DNA of 64,000 nt from Bacillus sp. SD075 (GTDB lineage: Bacteria; Bacillota; Bacilli; Bacillales; DSM-1321). The position numbers and the translations under genes were made by a program. The DNA is taken from assembly GCF_017355165.1 (NCBI RefSeq), contig NZ_JADILK010000014.1:1-64000 (forward strand), in the 5' to 3' direction. Below, in pieces: positions 55,210 to 63,881 of the stretch (position 1 is its first letter; each line of letters starts with the position of its first letter). A model generated the notes under the pieces. It did no database searches. It was not told where the DNA came from and was given only the letters and a program-made list of their open reading frames with translations.

Positions 55210-56061
55210 TCAGACAATCACTATAGTCATTCCCAAAAGTATAATTAACACATAAATAGAAACAAAAATCGTGGTAGTTTCAGCCCTCAAAGGAATCGTT
55301 TTATGGGGATCAATTAATTGCTGAAGTCTATAGTTAACTGATTCATTGGAGAAATGGACAAGGACAGGAGATGATTTATCAGTGCAACCATGTTTAATTA
55401 ACTTCAACAAAGCGGCACTTATGCCTAATTCAGTCCCCATTTTATGAATCGCATTTTCGTCGGCTGATAATTCACTTATTATTTTGTAATTTTCAAGGCA
55501 CCATTTTGTCAGTGGGACAAACCATAACGCATCTGAGATCAACTGTAAAATAAAAATTACCAGTGGGTCATATTTTTTTTGGTGAAAGTCTTCATGCTCT
55601 ACTACCGCTTCTAGCTCATCAAAATCCAACAATTGAATCAAACCGGTACTGAACATGGAAGGCCGCCTGAAACCAAGCGTAAAAGCAAAAGGCTGTTCAG
55701 CGTTCACAACTAAGATATCATTGTTGACCCGATTGAATATTTCATTTATTGACCTTGTCATATCAATATTTTTGGAAAGTAACAGCTTTTGTTTAAACCT
55801 TCTGGATAAAAGATATTGTTCTGCAATTTTAAATAAGGTGCTCAATATACTATAGGATATTATTATACTTAGCAGGATGACGACCACAAAGTAGTATACT
55901 GAATCTTCCTTGAATAAGCTAAAACAAAATTTTAAAAAATTTGCTTTAATATTCACACCAAAAAAGATGTGGACCAAAAAAGCACCCATTTGGCACCATA
56001 CTACACAGGCAATTAAAAGACTCAGGCCTATCACATAATAAGACTTTCTCTTCCACATCAT
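55210..56061 (-). CDS. M56-family (BlaR1-like) membrane metallopeptidase
   Basis: 283 residues. The M56 zinc motif HEDFH (156-160) and ELSADENAI (Glu197, Asp201) form the metalloprotease site. Helices occur near 8-28, 55-75, 163-183 and at the C-terminus (IFVSIYVLIILLGMTIVIV). Unlike BlaR1/MecR1 it has no extracellular penicillin-binding sensor domain, so the signal must be different. Its likely role is to cleave or inactivate the BlaI-type repressor upon a membrane or envelope signal. ATG 56061 overlaps the repressor stop (ATGA), a tight coupling. Confidence 0.85.
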   Translation of the reverse strand: MMWKRKSYYVIGLSLLIACVVWCQMGAFLVHIFFGVNIKANFLKFCFSLFKEDSVYYFVVVILLSIIISYSILSTLFKIAEQYLLSRRFKQKLLLSKNIDMTRSINEIFNRVNNDILVVNAEQPFAFTLGFRRPSMFSTGLIQLLDFDELEAVVEHEDFHQKKYDPLVIFILQLISDALWFVPLTKWCLENYKIISELSADENAIHKMGTELGISAALLKLIKHGCTDKSSPVLVHFSNESVNYRLQQLIDPHKTIPLRAETTTIFVSIYVLIILLGMTIVIV

Positions 56062-56474
56062 AATTTATCCTTTTTTAACGATTGAATTTTCCGTTCCAAT
56101 TTTTCAATTAAACCTTGGTCAGCATCTTTCATAGCATCCAGCATATGGTTTATGACTGCCCCACCAAATTCATCCAGCAAATTCTCAGTCAGTTTCTTTG
56201 ACTGCTCTTCTAGAAACTCCGCTTTTGACTGAACGGGGCGAAATAATGAAATTCTTCCTTTAGACCTCTTTTCAAGAATACCTTTTTCTACCAAACGATT
56301 CATGACAGTCATTACTGTGTTGAAATTGATGGGTTTGTCAATTTCCAATGATTGCTGTACCGATTTAATGCTCTGTTCATCTTTATCCCATAAATATTCC
56401 ATGATATTAGCTTCCAATGGACCAAAGAAACGATTCAGGCCAACTTCATCATATTTAAAATTTTTAATATGCAT
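56058..56474 (-). CDS. BlaI/MecI/CopY family repressor
   Basis: 138-residue winged-helix repressor. The DNA-binding part has LEANIMEYLWDKDEQSIKSV and NFNTVMTVMNRLVEKGILEK, the typical BlaI pattern. The C-terminal dimer helices (TENLLDEFGGAVINHMLDAM) follow. No Cys metal motif of CopY type is seen. ATG 56474 follows GGGGGTG. It overlaps the M56 gene by 4 bases and has its operator just upstream. The pair should control itself and doxX. Confidence 0.92.
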   Translation of the reverse strand: MHIKNFKYDEVGLNRFFGPLEANIMEYLWDKDEQSIKSVQQSLEIDKPINFNTVMTVMNRLVEKGILEKRSKGRISLFRPVQSKAEFLEEQSKKLTENLLDEFGGAVINHMLDAMKDADQGLIEKLERKIQSLKKDKL

Positions 56475-56486
56475 CTATTATCACCC

Positions 56487-56505
56487 CCACTACGAATTGT
56501 AGTGG
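56487..56505. promoter_or_regulatory. BlaI/MecI-type operator at the repressor gene
   Basis: CCACTAC-GAATT-GTAGTGG, a 7-bp inverted repeat 13 bases upstream of the repressor start. It has the same half-sites and spacing (CACTAC-N5-GTAGTG) as the doxX operator. Confidence 0.75.
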
Positions 56506-56707
56506 AATTCCTTGTTACAATCAAGTTACATCCGGAAGATTAGCATCACGGATTTCTCTGGATTGGCTTTACTTGCTTTTCAAGACCCTATTGGCCTTGC
56601 TTTACCCAGTTGTTACAGTAGTACATCCATTCCTTTTTCCTTTTAAACGAGAATCAAATTTTGCTATCAAATTAAGAAACGAGCCTATTGGAGGCCCGTT
56701 TCACTAA

Positions 56708-57382
56708 TTATAAAGTACCTCTTTGTGCAAGTTCCTCTATTTCATCAGAATTATAAAAATGATATCCTTTTGCCGTCGTTTGGGCCGCAGCGTACATTGC
56801 AGCTGCTACTTTGTTTGCTTCTATTGCACGGTATGGGCGTAATGGACCCACAAAGACAAACTTAGCAGAAGTACCTAGCAGACCAGAAATCTTTTCACCT
56901 GCCCTGAATTCCTTGCGTTCTCCAAGAAGCAAGGAAGGGCGGAATATATGTACAGTATTCAATTCCAGGTGTTTTAGTGTTCTTTCCACATCACCCTTAA
57001 CGCGACTGTAGAAAAACTTTGATTTGGAATTGGCTCCCATGGCCGTTATGACGAGTAATTTTTCAACATGGGATGTCTTCGCCATTTTAGCGGCTTCGAT
57101 TACATAGCCATAATCAACTTTATGAAAAGCTTCCTTCGTTTTAGCTTTTTTGATTGTTGTACCCAAACAAATGAAAACATCTGAGACATTGAACAAATCG
57201 GCATACTTGGATAAATTCTCAAAATCCACAACGTGTACTGTGCACTTGGGTTCCGTGAATTTCGTTTCCCTTCTTGTCAGCAAATGAATTTCTCCATAAA
57301 TTTTGCTGTTGCTTATTTCTTTAACTAACTGGGTACCGACCACACCTGTAGCTCCTAAAATCAATGCCGTCTTATTAGTCAT
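56708..57382 (-). CDS. NAD(P)-binding oxidoreductase (atypical SDR, YraR-like)
   Basis: 224 residues of the atypical short-chain dehydrogenase group that includes HTATIP2/TIP30 and B. subtilis YraR. N-terminal dinucleotide motif GATGVVGTQLV (10-20), then IHLLTRRE, VFICLGTTIKKAKTKEAFHK and LLVITAMGANSKSKFFYSRV, a well conserved block, and HIFRPSLLLGERKEFR. It probably binds NADP and acts in the cytosol; no substrate is known. ATG 57382 follows AAGGAA. It stands alone between the BlaI module and a histidine phosphatase. Confidence 0.88.
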   Translation of the reverse strand: MTNKTALILGATGVVGTQLVKEISNSKIYGEIHLLTRRETKFTEPKCTVHVVDFENLSKYADLFNVSDVFICLGTTIKKAKTKEAFHKVDYGYVIEAAKMAKTSHVEKLLVITAMGANSKSKFFYSRVKGDVERTLKHLELNTVHIFRPSLLLGERKEFRAGEKISGLLGTSAKFVFVGPLRPYRAIEANKVAAAMYAAAQTTAKGYHFYNSDEIEELAQRGTL

Positions 57383-57455
57383 GATTTCCTTCTTTCTATA
57401 ATTAGTTCCTCAATATCAACCATATTTATTTTATCTCTAATGTAACTTAATAGAA

Positions 57456-58037
57456 CTAAGATAAATGTTTCACTTGATTGAAATCATCAATTATCCAAGA
57501 ATCGACTTCAAACCTAATCGTACTCAAGCATGCATTGGATAAGCGCATTTCGTTGGATACGATTGACTCGTTTGTCATTAAGCGTAAAATAAAATGAATG
57601 ACGGCTCCATGAGCGACAAGTATAACTTTCATCTCAGGATACTCCTTCTGAATTTCCTGGAGCCCATTCATCAGCCTGCTACGTAAGGATTCCTGATTTT
57701 CCTGACCAGGATATTCTTTATCCACGAATGCTGACTCCCTTTCAGCTGCTGTCATTCCTTCAGCGACGCCAAAATTCTTTTCAATGAATTCCATTTTTTC
57801 AATAACCGGGACTTCAATATATTGCGAAATGATATCTGCCGTTACCCTTGCCCTTTTTAGAGGACTCGAAATAATCACATCCCAAGAAGCCTCGTTTGAC
57901 AAAAATTCACCACATTTCCGTGCCTGTATCTTTCCTAGTTCATTTAAAGGTATATCAGTTTGCCCCTGCAGTTTTCCTGATGCATTCCAATCTGTTTGAC
58001 CATGCCGCACTAAACAGATAGTAGTAATTGTCCTCAA
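57456..58037 (-). CDS. Histidine phosphatase family protein (phosphoglycerate mutase-like)
   Basis: 193 residues. The phosphohistidine motif is LVRHGQTDWN (His in RHG), with LQGQTDIPLNELGKIQA typical of cofactor-dependent mutase-like phosphatases such as PhoE/YhfR. Second-site residues: SSPLKRARVTADI and VLVAHGAVIHFILRL (second catalytic His). A small-molecule phosphatase in the cytosol is the likely role; the substrate is unknown. TTG 58037 is preceded by AAAGG at short distance, so the start is moderately certain. It follows the 58044 gene by 6 bases and is probably co-transcribed with it. Confidence 0.9.
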   Translation of the reverse strand: MRTITTICLVRHGQTDWNASGKLQGQTDIPLNELGKIQARKCGEFLSNEASWDVIISSPLKRARVTADIISQYIEVPVIEKMEFIEKNFGVAEGMTAAERESAFVDKEYPGQENQESLRSRLMNGLQEIQKEYPEMKVILVAHGAVIHFILRLMTNESIVSNEMRLSNACLSTIRFEVDSWIIDDFNQVKHLS

Positions 58038-58043
58038 ACCTTT

Positions 58044-58400
58044 CTATTTAGATTGATAATTTTTCACTTCTTCAATGATGGAGTTTCCTTCACTCTGTTC
58101 AAGATCTGACCATTTCCATTTTTCGTGCAAGCGTATTCTTCCATCTGCCAACATTTCAGGGGTGGAAAGACAGCTTCCTCCTCTAATTTCACCTTTTTCA
58201 TTGATATGATTATACCTGAATTCTAGCGAACCATCCATATTGACAAGCCCTATTAAAGTCCCTTTAACAATCTCGCCACCATGATAACTTGCTGAAAGAA
58301 TTGAGCCTTCTTGTGAATAGTGGAAGAAAGTATTTCCTGATACTTCTCCATTTTCAGAATTGACTTTAGCTTTGAATATCCGGCCATCATAATTAAACAT
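58044..58400 (-). CDS. Small beta-rich protein of the so-called N-acetylglutamate synthase group
   Basis: 118 residues. The sequence [20 protein letters not shown] then [20 protein letters not shown], and [20 protein letters not shown], matches a small Bacillus family that is commonly but doubtfully labelled n-acetylglutamate synthase. The repeated strand pattern ([20 protein letters not shown]) suggests a closed beta barrel. No acetyltransferase motif is visible, so the label should not be taken literally. ATG 58400 is best spaced from GGGGG; ATG 58406 is in frame. Six bases separate it from the phosphatase gene. Confidence 0.75.
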   Translation of the reverse strand: MFNYDGRIFKAKVNSENGEVSGNTFFHYSQEGSILSASYHGGEIVKGTLIGLVNMDGSLEFRYNHINEKGEIRGGSCLSTPEMLADGRIRLHEKWKWSDLEQSEGNSIIEEVKNYQSK

Positions 58401-58640
58401 CATCATTCCCCCATTGAATTAATAAGGATAATGATACCAAATAAACAAAAAAAAGAGTATTGAAAAATTTTATAGAATTTTAATTCGTTGTCAATTTAAA
58501 TGCCACAAAAAATACATAATATTCCCCATTGAATTCCCCTATTATGTTGTGGTTATATTATGGAAGATGTTACTTATGGAATGAACATTCCCCAAGTTGA
58601 AACGTCTAATCAAACGGGAAGATGTTGGTGAGGTGCTCAA

Positions 58641-59162
58641 TTGAAAGATATACTTCTGATTCTACTATTACAACTTATTTATGTTCCAATTTACACATTG
58701 CGAACCATTTTCTTAGTAAAAAATATTACCATACTTGCCTCGATACTGGGAATCGCAGAAATGTTAATATACGTTTTTGGATTGTCCCTAGTATTTGGCG
58801 GTGACCAAAGCATACTAGCCATGGTTGTATATGCAGTTGGTTTTGGAATCGGAATAATTTTTGGTACGAAAATTGAGCAAAAACTTGCCATCGGTTTCAT
58901 TAATGTGACCGTTAATACTCAATCCAAAAATGAACAGTTGGTAGATACATTAAGGAACAACGGATTTGGTGTAACTCTTTATACGGGCGAGGGCAGGGAT
59001 AGCAACCGGTATCGGATGGAAATCTTGACAAAACGCAATCGGGAACAAGAATTGATAGCAACTGTTGAAAAGTTTGAACCTAAGGCTTTCATCATTTCAT
59101 ATGAACCACGTTATTTTAAAGGTGGATTTTTACTGGATCGATTGAAAAATAAAGCAGGTTGA
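58641..59162 (+). CDS. UPF0316 membrane protein with DUF2179 domain (YebE-like)
   Basis: 173 residues. Three helices (LILLLQLIYVPIYTLRTIFL, ILGIAEMLIYVFGLSLVFGG, MVVYAVGFGIGIIFGTKIEQ) are followed by a C-terminal cytosolic DUF2179 domain (LVDTLRNNGFGVTLYTGEGR). The length and layout fit UPF0316/YebE. The role is unknown. TTG 58641 lies 6 bases after GAGGTG. Monocistronic, with a very strong terminator right after the stop. Confidence 0.9.
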   Translation: MKDILLILLLQLIYVPIYTLRTIFLVKNITILASILGIAEMLIYVFGLSLVFGGDQSILAMVVYAVGFGIGIIFGTKIEQKLAIGFINVTVNTQSKNEQLVDTLRNNGFGVTLYTGEGRDSNRYRMEILTKRNREQELIATVEKFEPKAFIISYEPRYFKGGFLLDRLKNKAG

Positions 59163-59164
59163 AT

Positions 59165-59206
59165 GAAATGCAAAAGCCCATCTGTTAAGATGGGCTTTTG
59201 CATTTC
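59165..59206. terminator. Strong terminator after the UPF0316 gene
   Basis: Perfect 18-bp stem, GAAATGCAAAAGCCCATC (59165-59182) with GATGGGCTTTTGCATTTC (59189-59206), loop of six. Followed by ATTTTGAC on the plus strand. Confidence 0.88.
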
Positions 59207-59336
59207 ATTTTGACTTTCTAATCTTTACTGCCCCCGTTACAGGTTGTTTTTTAATCCACTTTAAGTATTTTTTTAATGCTTCATCATCTTTTAGCAAAAG
59301 CACGGTATATAGTCGAATGTCACCTCTCACTTTCAA
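59205..59336 (-). CDS. Possible 43-residue peptide
   Basis: Not recognised and weakly supported. Frame from TTG 59336 reads LKVRGDIRLYTVLLLKDDEA then LKKYLKWIKKQPVTGAVKIR and a short basic tail. The composition is protein-like and basic, but only a poor AGG lies upstream. It converges on the UPF0316 terminator, whose hairpin could serve it too. It may be the 3' end of an older gene. 59337-59500 holds nothing else. Confidence 0.3.
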   Translation of the reverse strand: MKVRGDIRLYTVLLLKDDEALKKYLKWIKKQPVTGAVKIRKSK

Positions 59337-59500
59337 TATAGTGCGTGAACCTGTTTATGACATGATTTATAGAGATAGAGATAGGCTATTATTAAAAGGA
59401 TGCCGCCTAATTCTCTGGGTATTAAATGATGGATTGTAAAGTTCTATCTCTCCCCTGTCACACAAAGCTCACAAGCACCTTTCATCTCAGACTCGGCCGG

Positions 59501-59902
59501 TTAAGGCTTAACCGATTTTCCTTCTTCAACAATATGGAACATCAAATGGGCAAGATGGTGGATCGGACCATACTCTTCAATGTCATCATCATCTTCTTCC
59601 TCTTTCACTTCATCCATGCCTTGTAAATAAAGTGCCATGAACTCATAAAAATCATTTTTAGTGAAGGAGTAACAATCACTTGGATCCTGATTATCTTCTT
59701 CATACTGTAAAACTAGATGGGATAGATTACCCTCATCATCTTCAGCATCAAAAAAAACGAAATACCCGATATTTGTATCCAGTTCAAATAATCTGCGAAA
59801 TCCTCTTGATGTTGATTTTTCAAACTCAGCCGACGCCAATTTTTGCACTTGCATGCTGTCTACATTATCTTCTTGATGAAAGCCCACGATAAATGTGTTC
59901 AT
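59501..59902 (-). CDS. Acidic hypothetical protein
   Basis: Not recognised by function. 133 residues from ATG 59902 behind GCAGGAGG. It begins NTFIVGFHQEDNVDSMQVQK and has an aromatic, acidic middle (GYFVFFDAEDDEGNLSHLVL). The C-terminal part has an acidic run (DEVKEEEDDDDIEEYG) followed by PIHHLAHLMFHIVEEG. There is no signal peptide, membrane segment or Cys pair, so it should be cytosolic. Similar proteins are annotated as cytosolic or hypothetical proteins in bacilli. It lies about 60 bases downstream of exonuclease III on the same strand and may share its transcript. Confidence 0.75.
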   Translation of the reverse strand: MNTFIVGFHQEDNVDSMQVQKLASAEFEKSTSRGFRRLFELDTNIGYFVFFDAEDDEGNLSHLVLQYEEDNQDPSDCYSFTKNDFYEFMALYLQGMDEVKEEEDDDDIEEYGPIHHLAHLMFHIVEEGKSVKP

Positions 59903-59965
59903 AGTCTAACCTCCTGCTGAATATGGATAACCATTATTATCCCCATTTAACCGAATTTATTCGAT

Positions 59966-60721
59966 TTAGAGGTTTGTTTCCAAGACAACAGGGCAATGGT
60001 CACTGCCCATGATATCGCAGTGAATGTTAGCCTCTATTAAAGAATCCGCCATACGTTTCGAAACAATGAAATAATCGATTCTCCACCCGATATTCCTCTC
60101 TCTTACTTTAGCCATATATGACCACCAAGTATAGGCGCCTTCCTGTTCCGGATAAAAATGACGAAATGTATCGATAAACCCTGCATCAAGTAATTCAGTC
60201 ATCTTTCCTCGTTCTTCATTAGTGAAACCAGAATTCCCGATATTAGGTTTTGGGTTTTTCAAGTCGATTTCCTGATGTGCGACATTGAGGTCTCCACAAT
60301 AGATAACCGGCTTCACCAAGTCCAGTTCTCTAAGATAATCAATTATCCCATCTTCCCATTCGAGACGATAATCAAGCCTTGATAAATCCCTTTTTGCATT
60401 TGGTGTATAAACATTCACCATATAGAAATTCTCAAATTCCAGTGTAATGATCCGGCCTTCCGGTTCCTCGACCATCTCCCCTACGCCATATTTCACTGAA
60501 AGCGGTTTTTCCTTTGTGAAAATGGCCGTACCTGAATATCCTTTTTTTAATGCATAATTCCAATATTGATGGTACCCTTCCAACTCAAGTGAAATCTGCC
60601 CTTCTTGAAGCTTAGTTTCTTGAAGGCAAAAAATATCTGCATTCACATCTTTAAAGTAATCTAAAAATCCTTTTTTAACACAAGCCCTAATTCCATTCAC
60701 ATTCCAGGAAACCAATTTCAT
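59966..60721 (-). CDS. exoA: Exodeoxyribonuclease III (ExoA)
   Basis: AP endonuclease / 3'-5' exonuclease of base-excision repair, 251 residues. Endonuclease-exonuclease-phosphatase fold: MKLVSWNVNGIRACVKKG, the metal Glu in FCLQETKLQ, YCGDLNVAHQEIDLKNPKPN, YTWWSYMAKVRERNIGWRID and the terminal GSDHCPVVLE with the catalytic Asp-His pair. ATG 60721 fits the family N-terminus; GGAG is 13 bases upstream, and the frame runs further to 60748. Cytosolic DNA repair. Confidence 0.95.
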   Translation of the reverse strand: MKLVSWNVNGIRACVKKGFLDYFKDVNADIFCLQETKLQEGQISLELEGYHQYWNYALKKGYSGTAIFTKEKPLSVKYGVGEMVEEPEGRIITLEFENFYMVNVYTPNAKRDLSRLDYRLEWEDGIIDYLRELDLVKPVIYCGDLNVAHQEIDLKNPKPNIGNSGFTNEERGKMTELLDAGFIDTFRHFYPEQEGAYTWWSYMAKVRERNIGWRIDYFIVSKRMADSLIEANIHCDIMGSDHCPVVLETNL

Positions 60722-60796
60722 ACTCTCGTTAATTCTCCTTATGGTCAATTAATTTCTTTACATTTCAACTATACTATTTATCTGCTTTTTTTCCCA

Positions 60797-62302
60797 TTAG
60801 AGTATATTCGAAAACAATCTGGCAAATGATTCTTTTGAACGTTCCAGTAGGCCACGATTGTTATACCCGATAGCATCTAGTTTTACACTATCCATCATAT
60901 CCTCTTTATAATGAGTGACAAGATCATCAATTGTACGGCTGCCCATAAGAAAGACATTCACTTCAAAATTCAGATGAAAACTCCTCATATCCATGTTTGC
61001 CGTTCCTATGGAAGCCATATCACCATCAACGATAATAAGTTTCTGATGAAGAAACCCTTTTTTATATGAGTATACCTCTACACCGAATTGAAGCAACTCC
61101 CCGAAGTAGGAACGACTGCCATATTGGGTTAAAAATCCATCATTTATTGCCGGAACCATAAGCCTAACTTGTATCCCCTTAATTGCGGCATGTTGAATGG
61201 CTGCTTTAATCGCTTGATTTGGAACGAAGTATGGACTTGCAATCCAGATTGATTCCGTAGCGCTAGTGATAAGTGAATAGTAAAAGTCACTCATGATTCC
61301 CTGTTGTGTATCAGGTCCGCTTGCCACCACCTGGACAGCTCCATCTCCTTTTCCCACTGTATTCTTGAATTCTGGACGTTCTTGCAAGACATCTTCCCCA
61401 CTGACATATTCCCAATCCAAAAGGAAAACCGTATGAAGCATATATACCGCTTCACCTTTAAGGACCATGTGTGTATCTCTCCAAAATCCAATGTTTTTAT
61501 TTCGTCCTAAATATTCCTCTCCTACGTTTAGCCCTCCAACAAAACCAACTTCCCCATCAATGATGATGATTTTCCGATGATTCCTAAAATTAAACTTTTG
61601 GTTGAAAAAACCATGTTTCAATGGGGAAAATGAATAAGTTTTTATCCCTGCATTTCTCATCCGTTTAACTTCATTATTTGAAAGGCTTAAACTACCGGCC
61701 GCATCATAAATGAATAAAACTTCCACACCATTTTTTGCTTTTTCAATAAGGATATCTATAATTTCAGTACCAAGCCTATCAGAACGAAAAATATAATATT
61801 CAATATGGATGAATTTTTCAGCTTTTTTTAACTGTTTAATGATTTCTGTAAACGTTTCTTTACCATTTTTCAATACTTCCGTTTGCGATGACGTACTAAT
61901 GGTGGTCTCAGATGCATTTTTAGCAAAAGCTGCGAATGATTGCTGATGATTATTCAAGAACGATAGATCTGGCGAGGCTACCTGTGTGACAAGACTCTTC
62001 CATTCTTCGCGATCTTTTTTCCTTTTATTTTGAAATAAATACCCTTTTAGATAGAGCTGACCTGAGAATAAATAAAATACATATCCAAATACCGGGAAAA
62101 ACAAAAGCACATACATCCATAAAAGGGTCTCGTGAGCAAATCTATTTTCCAGCATGAGTGAAATCATGGTAATAAACATGACAAAAATATATAATCCAAT
62201 AAAAAATAGCTTCATGTCGAAGCTAACATGTGTGAATAGGATCATATAAACTGCAGTAATTAAAATAAGTAAAAATACAAATTCCATTCTTCTTCTCTTC
62301 AT
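60797..62302 (-). CDS. cls: Cardiolipin synthase
   Basis: Membrane phospholipase D-type enzyme that joins two phosphatidylglycerols to cardiolipin. 501 residues. Two N-terminal helices (about 6-50) and a third hydrophobic stretch (LLWMYVLLFFPVFGYVFYLF) precede two HKD motifs: His242-Lys244-Asp249 (NHRKIIIIDG) and His419-Lys421-Asp426 (LHQKLIIVDG). ATG 62302 follows GGAG. Length and layout match ClsA/YwnE-type synthases. Monocistronic. Confidence 0.95.
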   Translation of the reverse strand: MKRRRMEFVFLLILITAVYMILFTHVSFDMKLFFIGLYIFVMFITMISLMLENRFAHETLLWMYVLLFFPVFGYVFYLFSGQLYLKGYLFQNKRKKDREEWKSLVTQVASPDLSFLNNHQQSFAAFAKNASETTISTSSQTEVLKNGKETFTEIIKQLKKAEKFIHIEYYIFRSDRLGTEIIDILIEKAKNGVEVLFIYDAAGSLSLSNNEVKRMRNAGIKTYSFSPLKHGFFNQKFNFRNHRKIIIIDGEVGFVGGLNVGEEYLGRNKNIGFWRDTHMVLKGEAVYMLHTVFLLDWEYVSGEDVLQERPEFKNTVGKGDGAVQVVASGPDTQQGIMSDFYYSLITSATESIWIASPYFVPNQAIKAAIQHAAIKGIQVRLMVPAINDGFLTQYGSRSYFGELLQFGVEVYSYKKGFLHQKLIIVDGDMASIGTANMDMRSFHLNFEVNVFLMGSRTIDDLVTHYKEDMMDSVKLDAIGYNNRGLLERSKESFARLFSNIL

Positions 62303-62371
62303 CTTTTCATTCTCCTACTCAACAATATTTAAAATATATTAAACATATACCCATATTTGATGGTAAAAGAA

Positions 62372-62410
62372 ACAAAACACTCACGAAAACAATATTCGCA
62401 AGTGTTTTGT
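62372..62410 (-). terminator. Terminator of the glycogen operon
   Basis: Arms ACAAAACACT (62372-62381) and AGTGTTTTGT (62401-62410), extended inside by CGAA/TTCG. On the minus strand it is followed by TTCTTTT. It lies after glgA, so glgA is the last gene of its transcript. Confidence 0.75.
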
Positions 62411-62428
62411 GTATTACCTATTCAATTA

Positions 62429-63865
62429 TCACTTCATGACAGGAACCAAACTTTCATATAGCTCAATATACTTTAAGGAAGATGATGTCCAACTGAAGTC
62501 TAACTTCATTGCACTTTCGGCCATATTCCTCCATCTTTTCGGCTGGAATTTGTACAGACCTACAGATTGCTCAATGGTATGAAGCATATCGTGTGCATTA
62601 TAATTCGTAAAACTGAAGCCATTACCTTCACCAGAAAATTGATTATACGGAATGACCGTATCACGGAGTCCGCCAGTTTCCCTAACTAAAGGCAGAGTGC
62701 CATAACGGAGCGCTAAGAGCTGGCCGATACCACATGGTTCGAATTGTGACGGCATCAGGAATAAATCTGAACCAGCATATATCCTTCTTGCTAAACCCTC
62801 ATCAAAATAGGTATTGACTGAAACTTGATTTGGATATTGGTCAGCTAAATGGCGAAATGCCGATTCATATTGCTCATCACCTGTACCTAAAAGAATGAAT
62901 TGAACCCCTTGTTTCATCATTTCATGAAAAACGTGGAGAATAAGATCGATTCCTTTTTGATCAACCAACCTGGTCACCATTGATAGAACCGGAACCCCAT
63001 CATTGACAGGAAGATTCAGTGATTCCTGTAGCTGACGTTTATTCTCCATCTTATCCTCATAGCAATCGAATGGAACAGCAAGATGCTCATCTGCCACAGG
63101 ATTATATTCCTCATAATCGATTCCGTTGATTATCCCTTTAAGGTCACCATTTCTTTTCCGTAAAAACCCATCCAGATTTTCCCCAAAATAGGGACTCTGA
63201 ATTTCTTCCGCATAACTTGGGCTTACAGTTGTGACTATGTTAGAGAATGCTAATCCTGCTTTCAAATAACTGACATTTCCATGGAATTCAAGACCATCGA
63301 TATTAAAATATAACTCACTCAAATCCAGTAATTCTGATAAAACAACTTTAGGATAAACGCCTTGATAACGTAAATTATGTATGGTAAATATCGTTTTAAT
63401 ATCCCGGTAGAAAGGATGGTTATGATAATGAGCTTTCAGTAAAACGCTGACAAGGCCCGTTTGCCAATCATGACAGTGTATGACATCAGGCTTTTCTTCT
63501 AAATAGGGTAAAGCCTCTAAAATTGCACGGGAAAAGAAGGCGAACCTTTCGCCATCATCGAAGAAACCATAACTCCCATGCCTTTTGAAGTAATATTCAT
63601 TATCCAGGAAATAATAGGTAATTCCATTAGCAACAAGTTTTTCGATGGCACAAAATTGCTGGCGCCAACCAACAGGAACTTCAATACTCGTCATATGTTC
63701 CATTTCCTGTTTGAATTGGTTAGGAAGATCCCCGTATTTAGGGAGGATCACACTAACATGGACTCCCTGTTTTTTCAGCGCTTTCGGGAGCGCGCCAATA
63801 ACGTCTCCGAGCCCTCCCGTTTTTATAAAAGGGGCGCATTCTGAAGCAGCAAATACAACATTCAT
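62429..63865 (-). CDS. glgA: Glycogen synthase
   Basis: ADP-glucose-dependent GT5 glycogen synthase, 478 residues. N-terminal ADP-glucose site KTGGLGDVIGALPKAL (15-30), HCHDWQTGLVSVLLKAHYHN, MVTRLVDQKGIDLI and the C-terminal PSQFEPCGIGQLLALRYGTL with the conserved Glu and the ETGGLRDTV loop. ATG 63865 follows AGAGGAGG. It starts 16 bases after the preceding glgD-like gene. The pullulanase at 15-17 kb is a plausible partner in glycogen turnover, though not in the operon. Confidence 0.97.
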   Translation of the reverse strand: MNVVFAASECAPFIKTGGLGDVIGALPKALKKQGVHVSVILPKYGDLPNQFKQEMEHMTSIEVPVGWRQQFCAIEKLVANGITYYFLDNEYYFKRHGSYGFFDDGERFAFFSRAILEALPYLEEKPDVIHCHDWQTGLVSVLLKAHYHNHPFYRDIKTIFTIHNLRYQGVYPKVVLSELLDLSELYFNIDGLEFHGNVSYLKAGLAFSNIVTTVSPSYAEEIQSPYFGENLDGFLRKRNGDLKGIINGIDYEEYNPVADEHLAVPFDCYEDKMENKRQLQESLNLPVNDGVPVLSMVTRLVDQKGIDLILHVFHEMMKQGVQFILLGTGDEQYESAFRHLADQYPNQVSVNTYFDEGLARRIYAGSDLFLMPSQFEPCGIGQLLALRYGTLPLVRETGGLRDTVIPYNQFSGEGNGFSFTNYNAHDMLHTIEQSVGLYKFQPKRWRNMAESAMKLDFSWTSSSLKYIELYESLVPVMK

Positions 63866-63881
63866 TGCCGCACCTCCTCTA

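Noticed and set aside
60490..60515. cre-like TGAAAGCGGTTTTT inside exoA
   Set aside because: It is within the coding sequence and deviates from the consensus at the end; no regulatory reason to call it.
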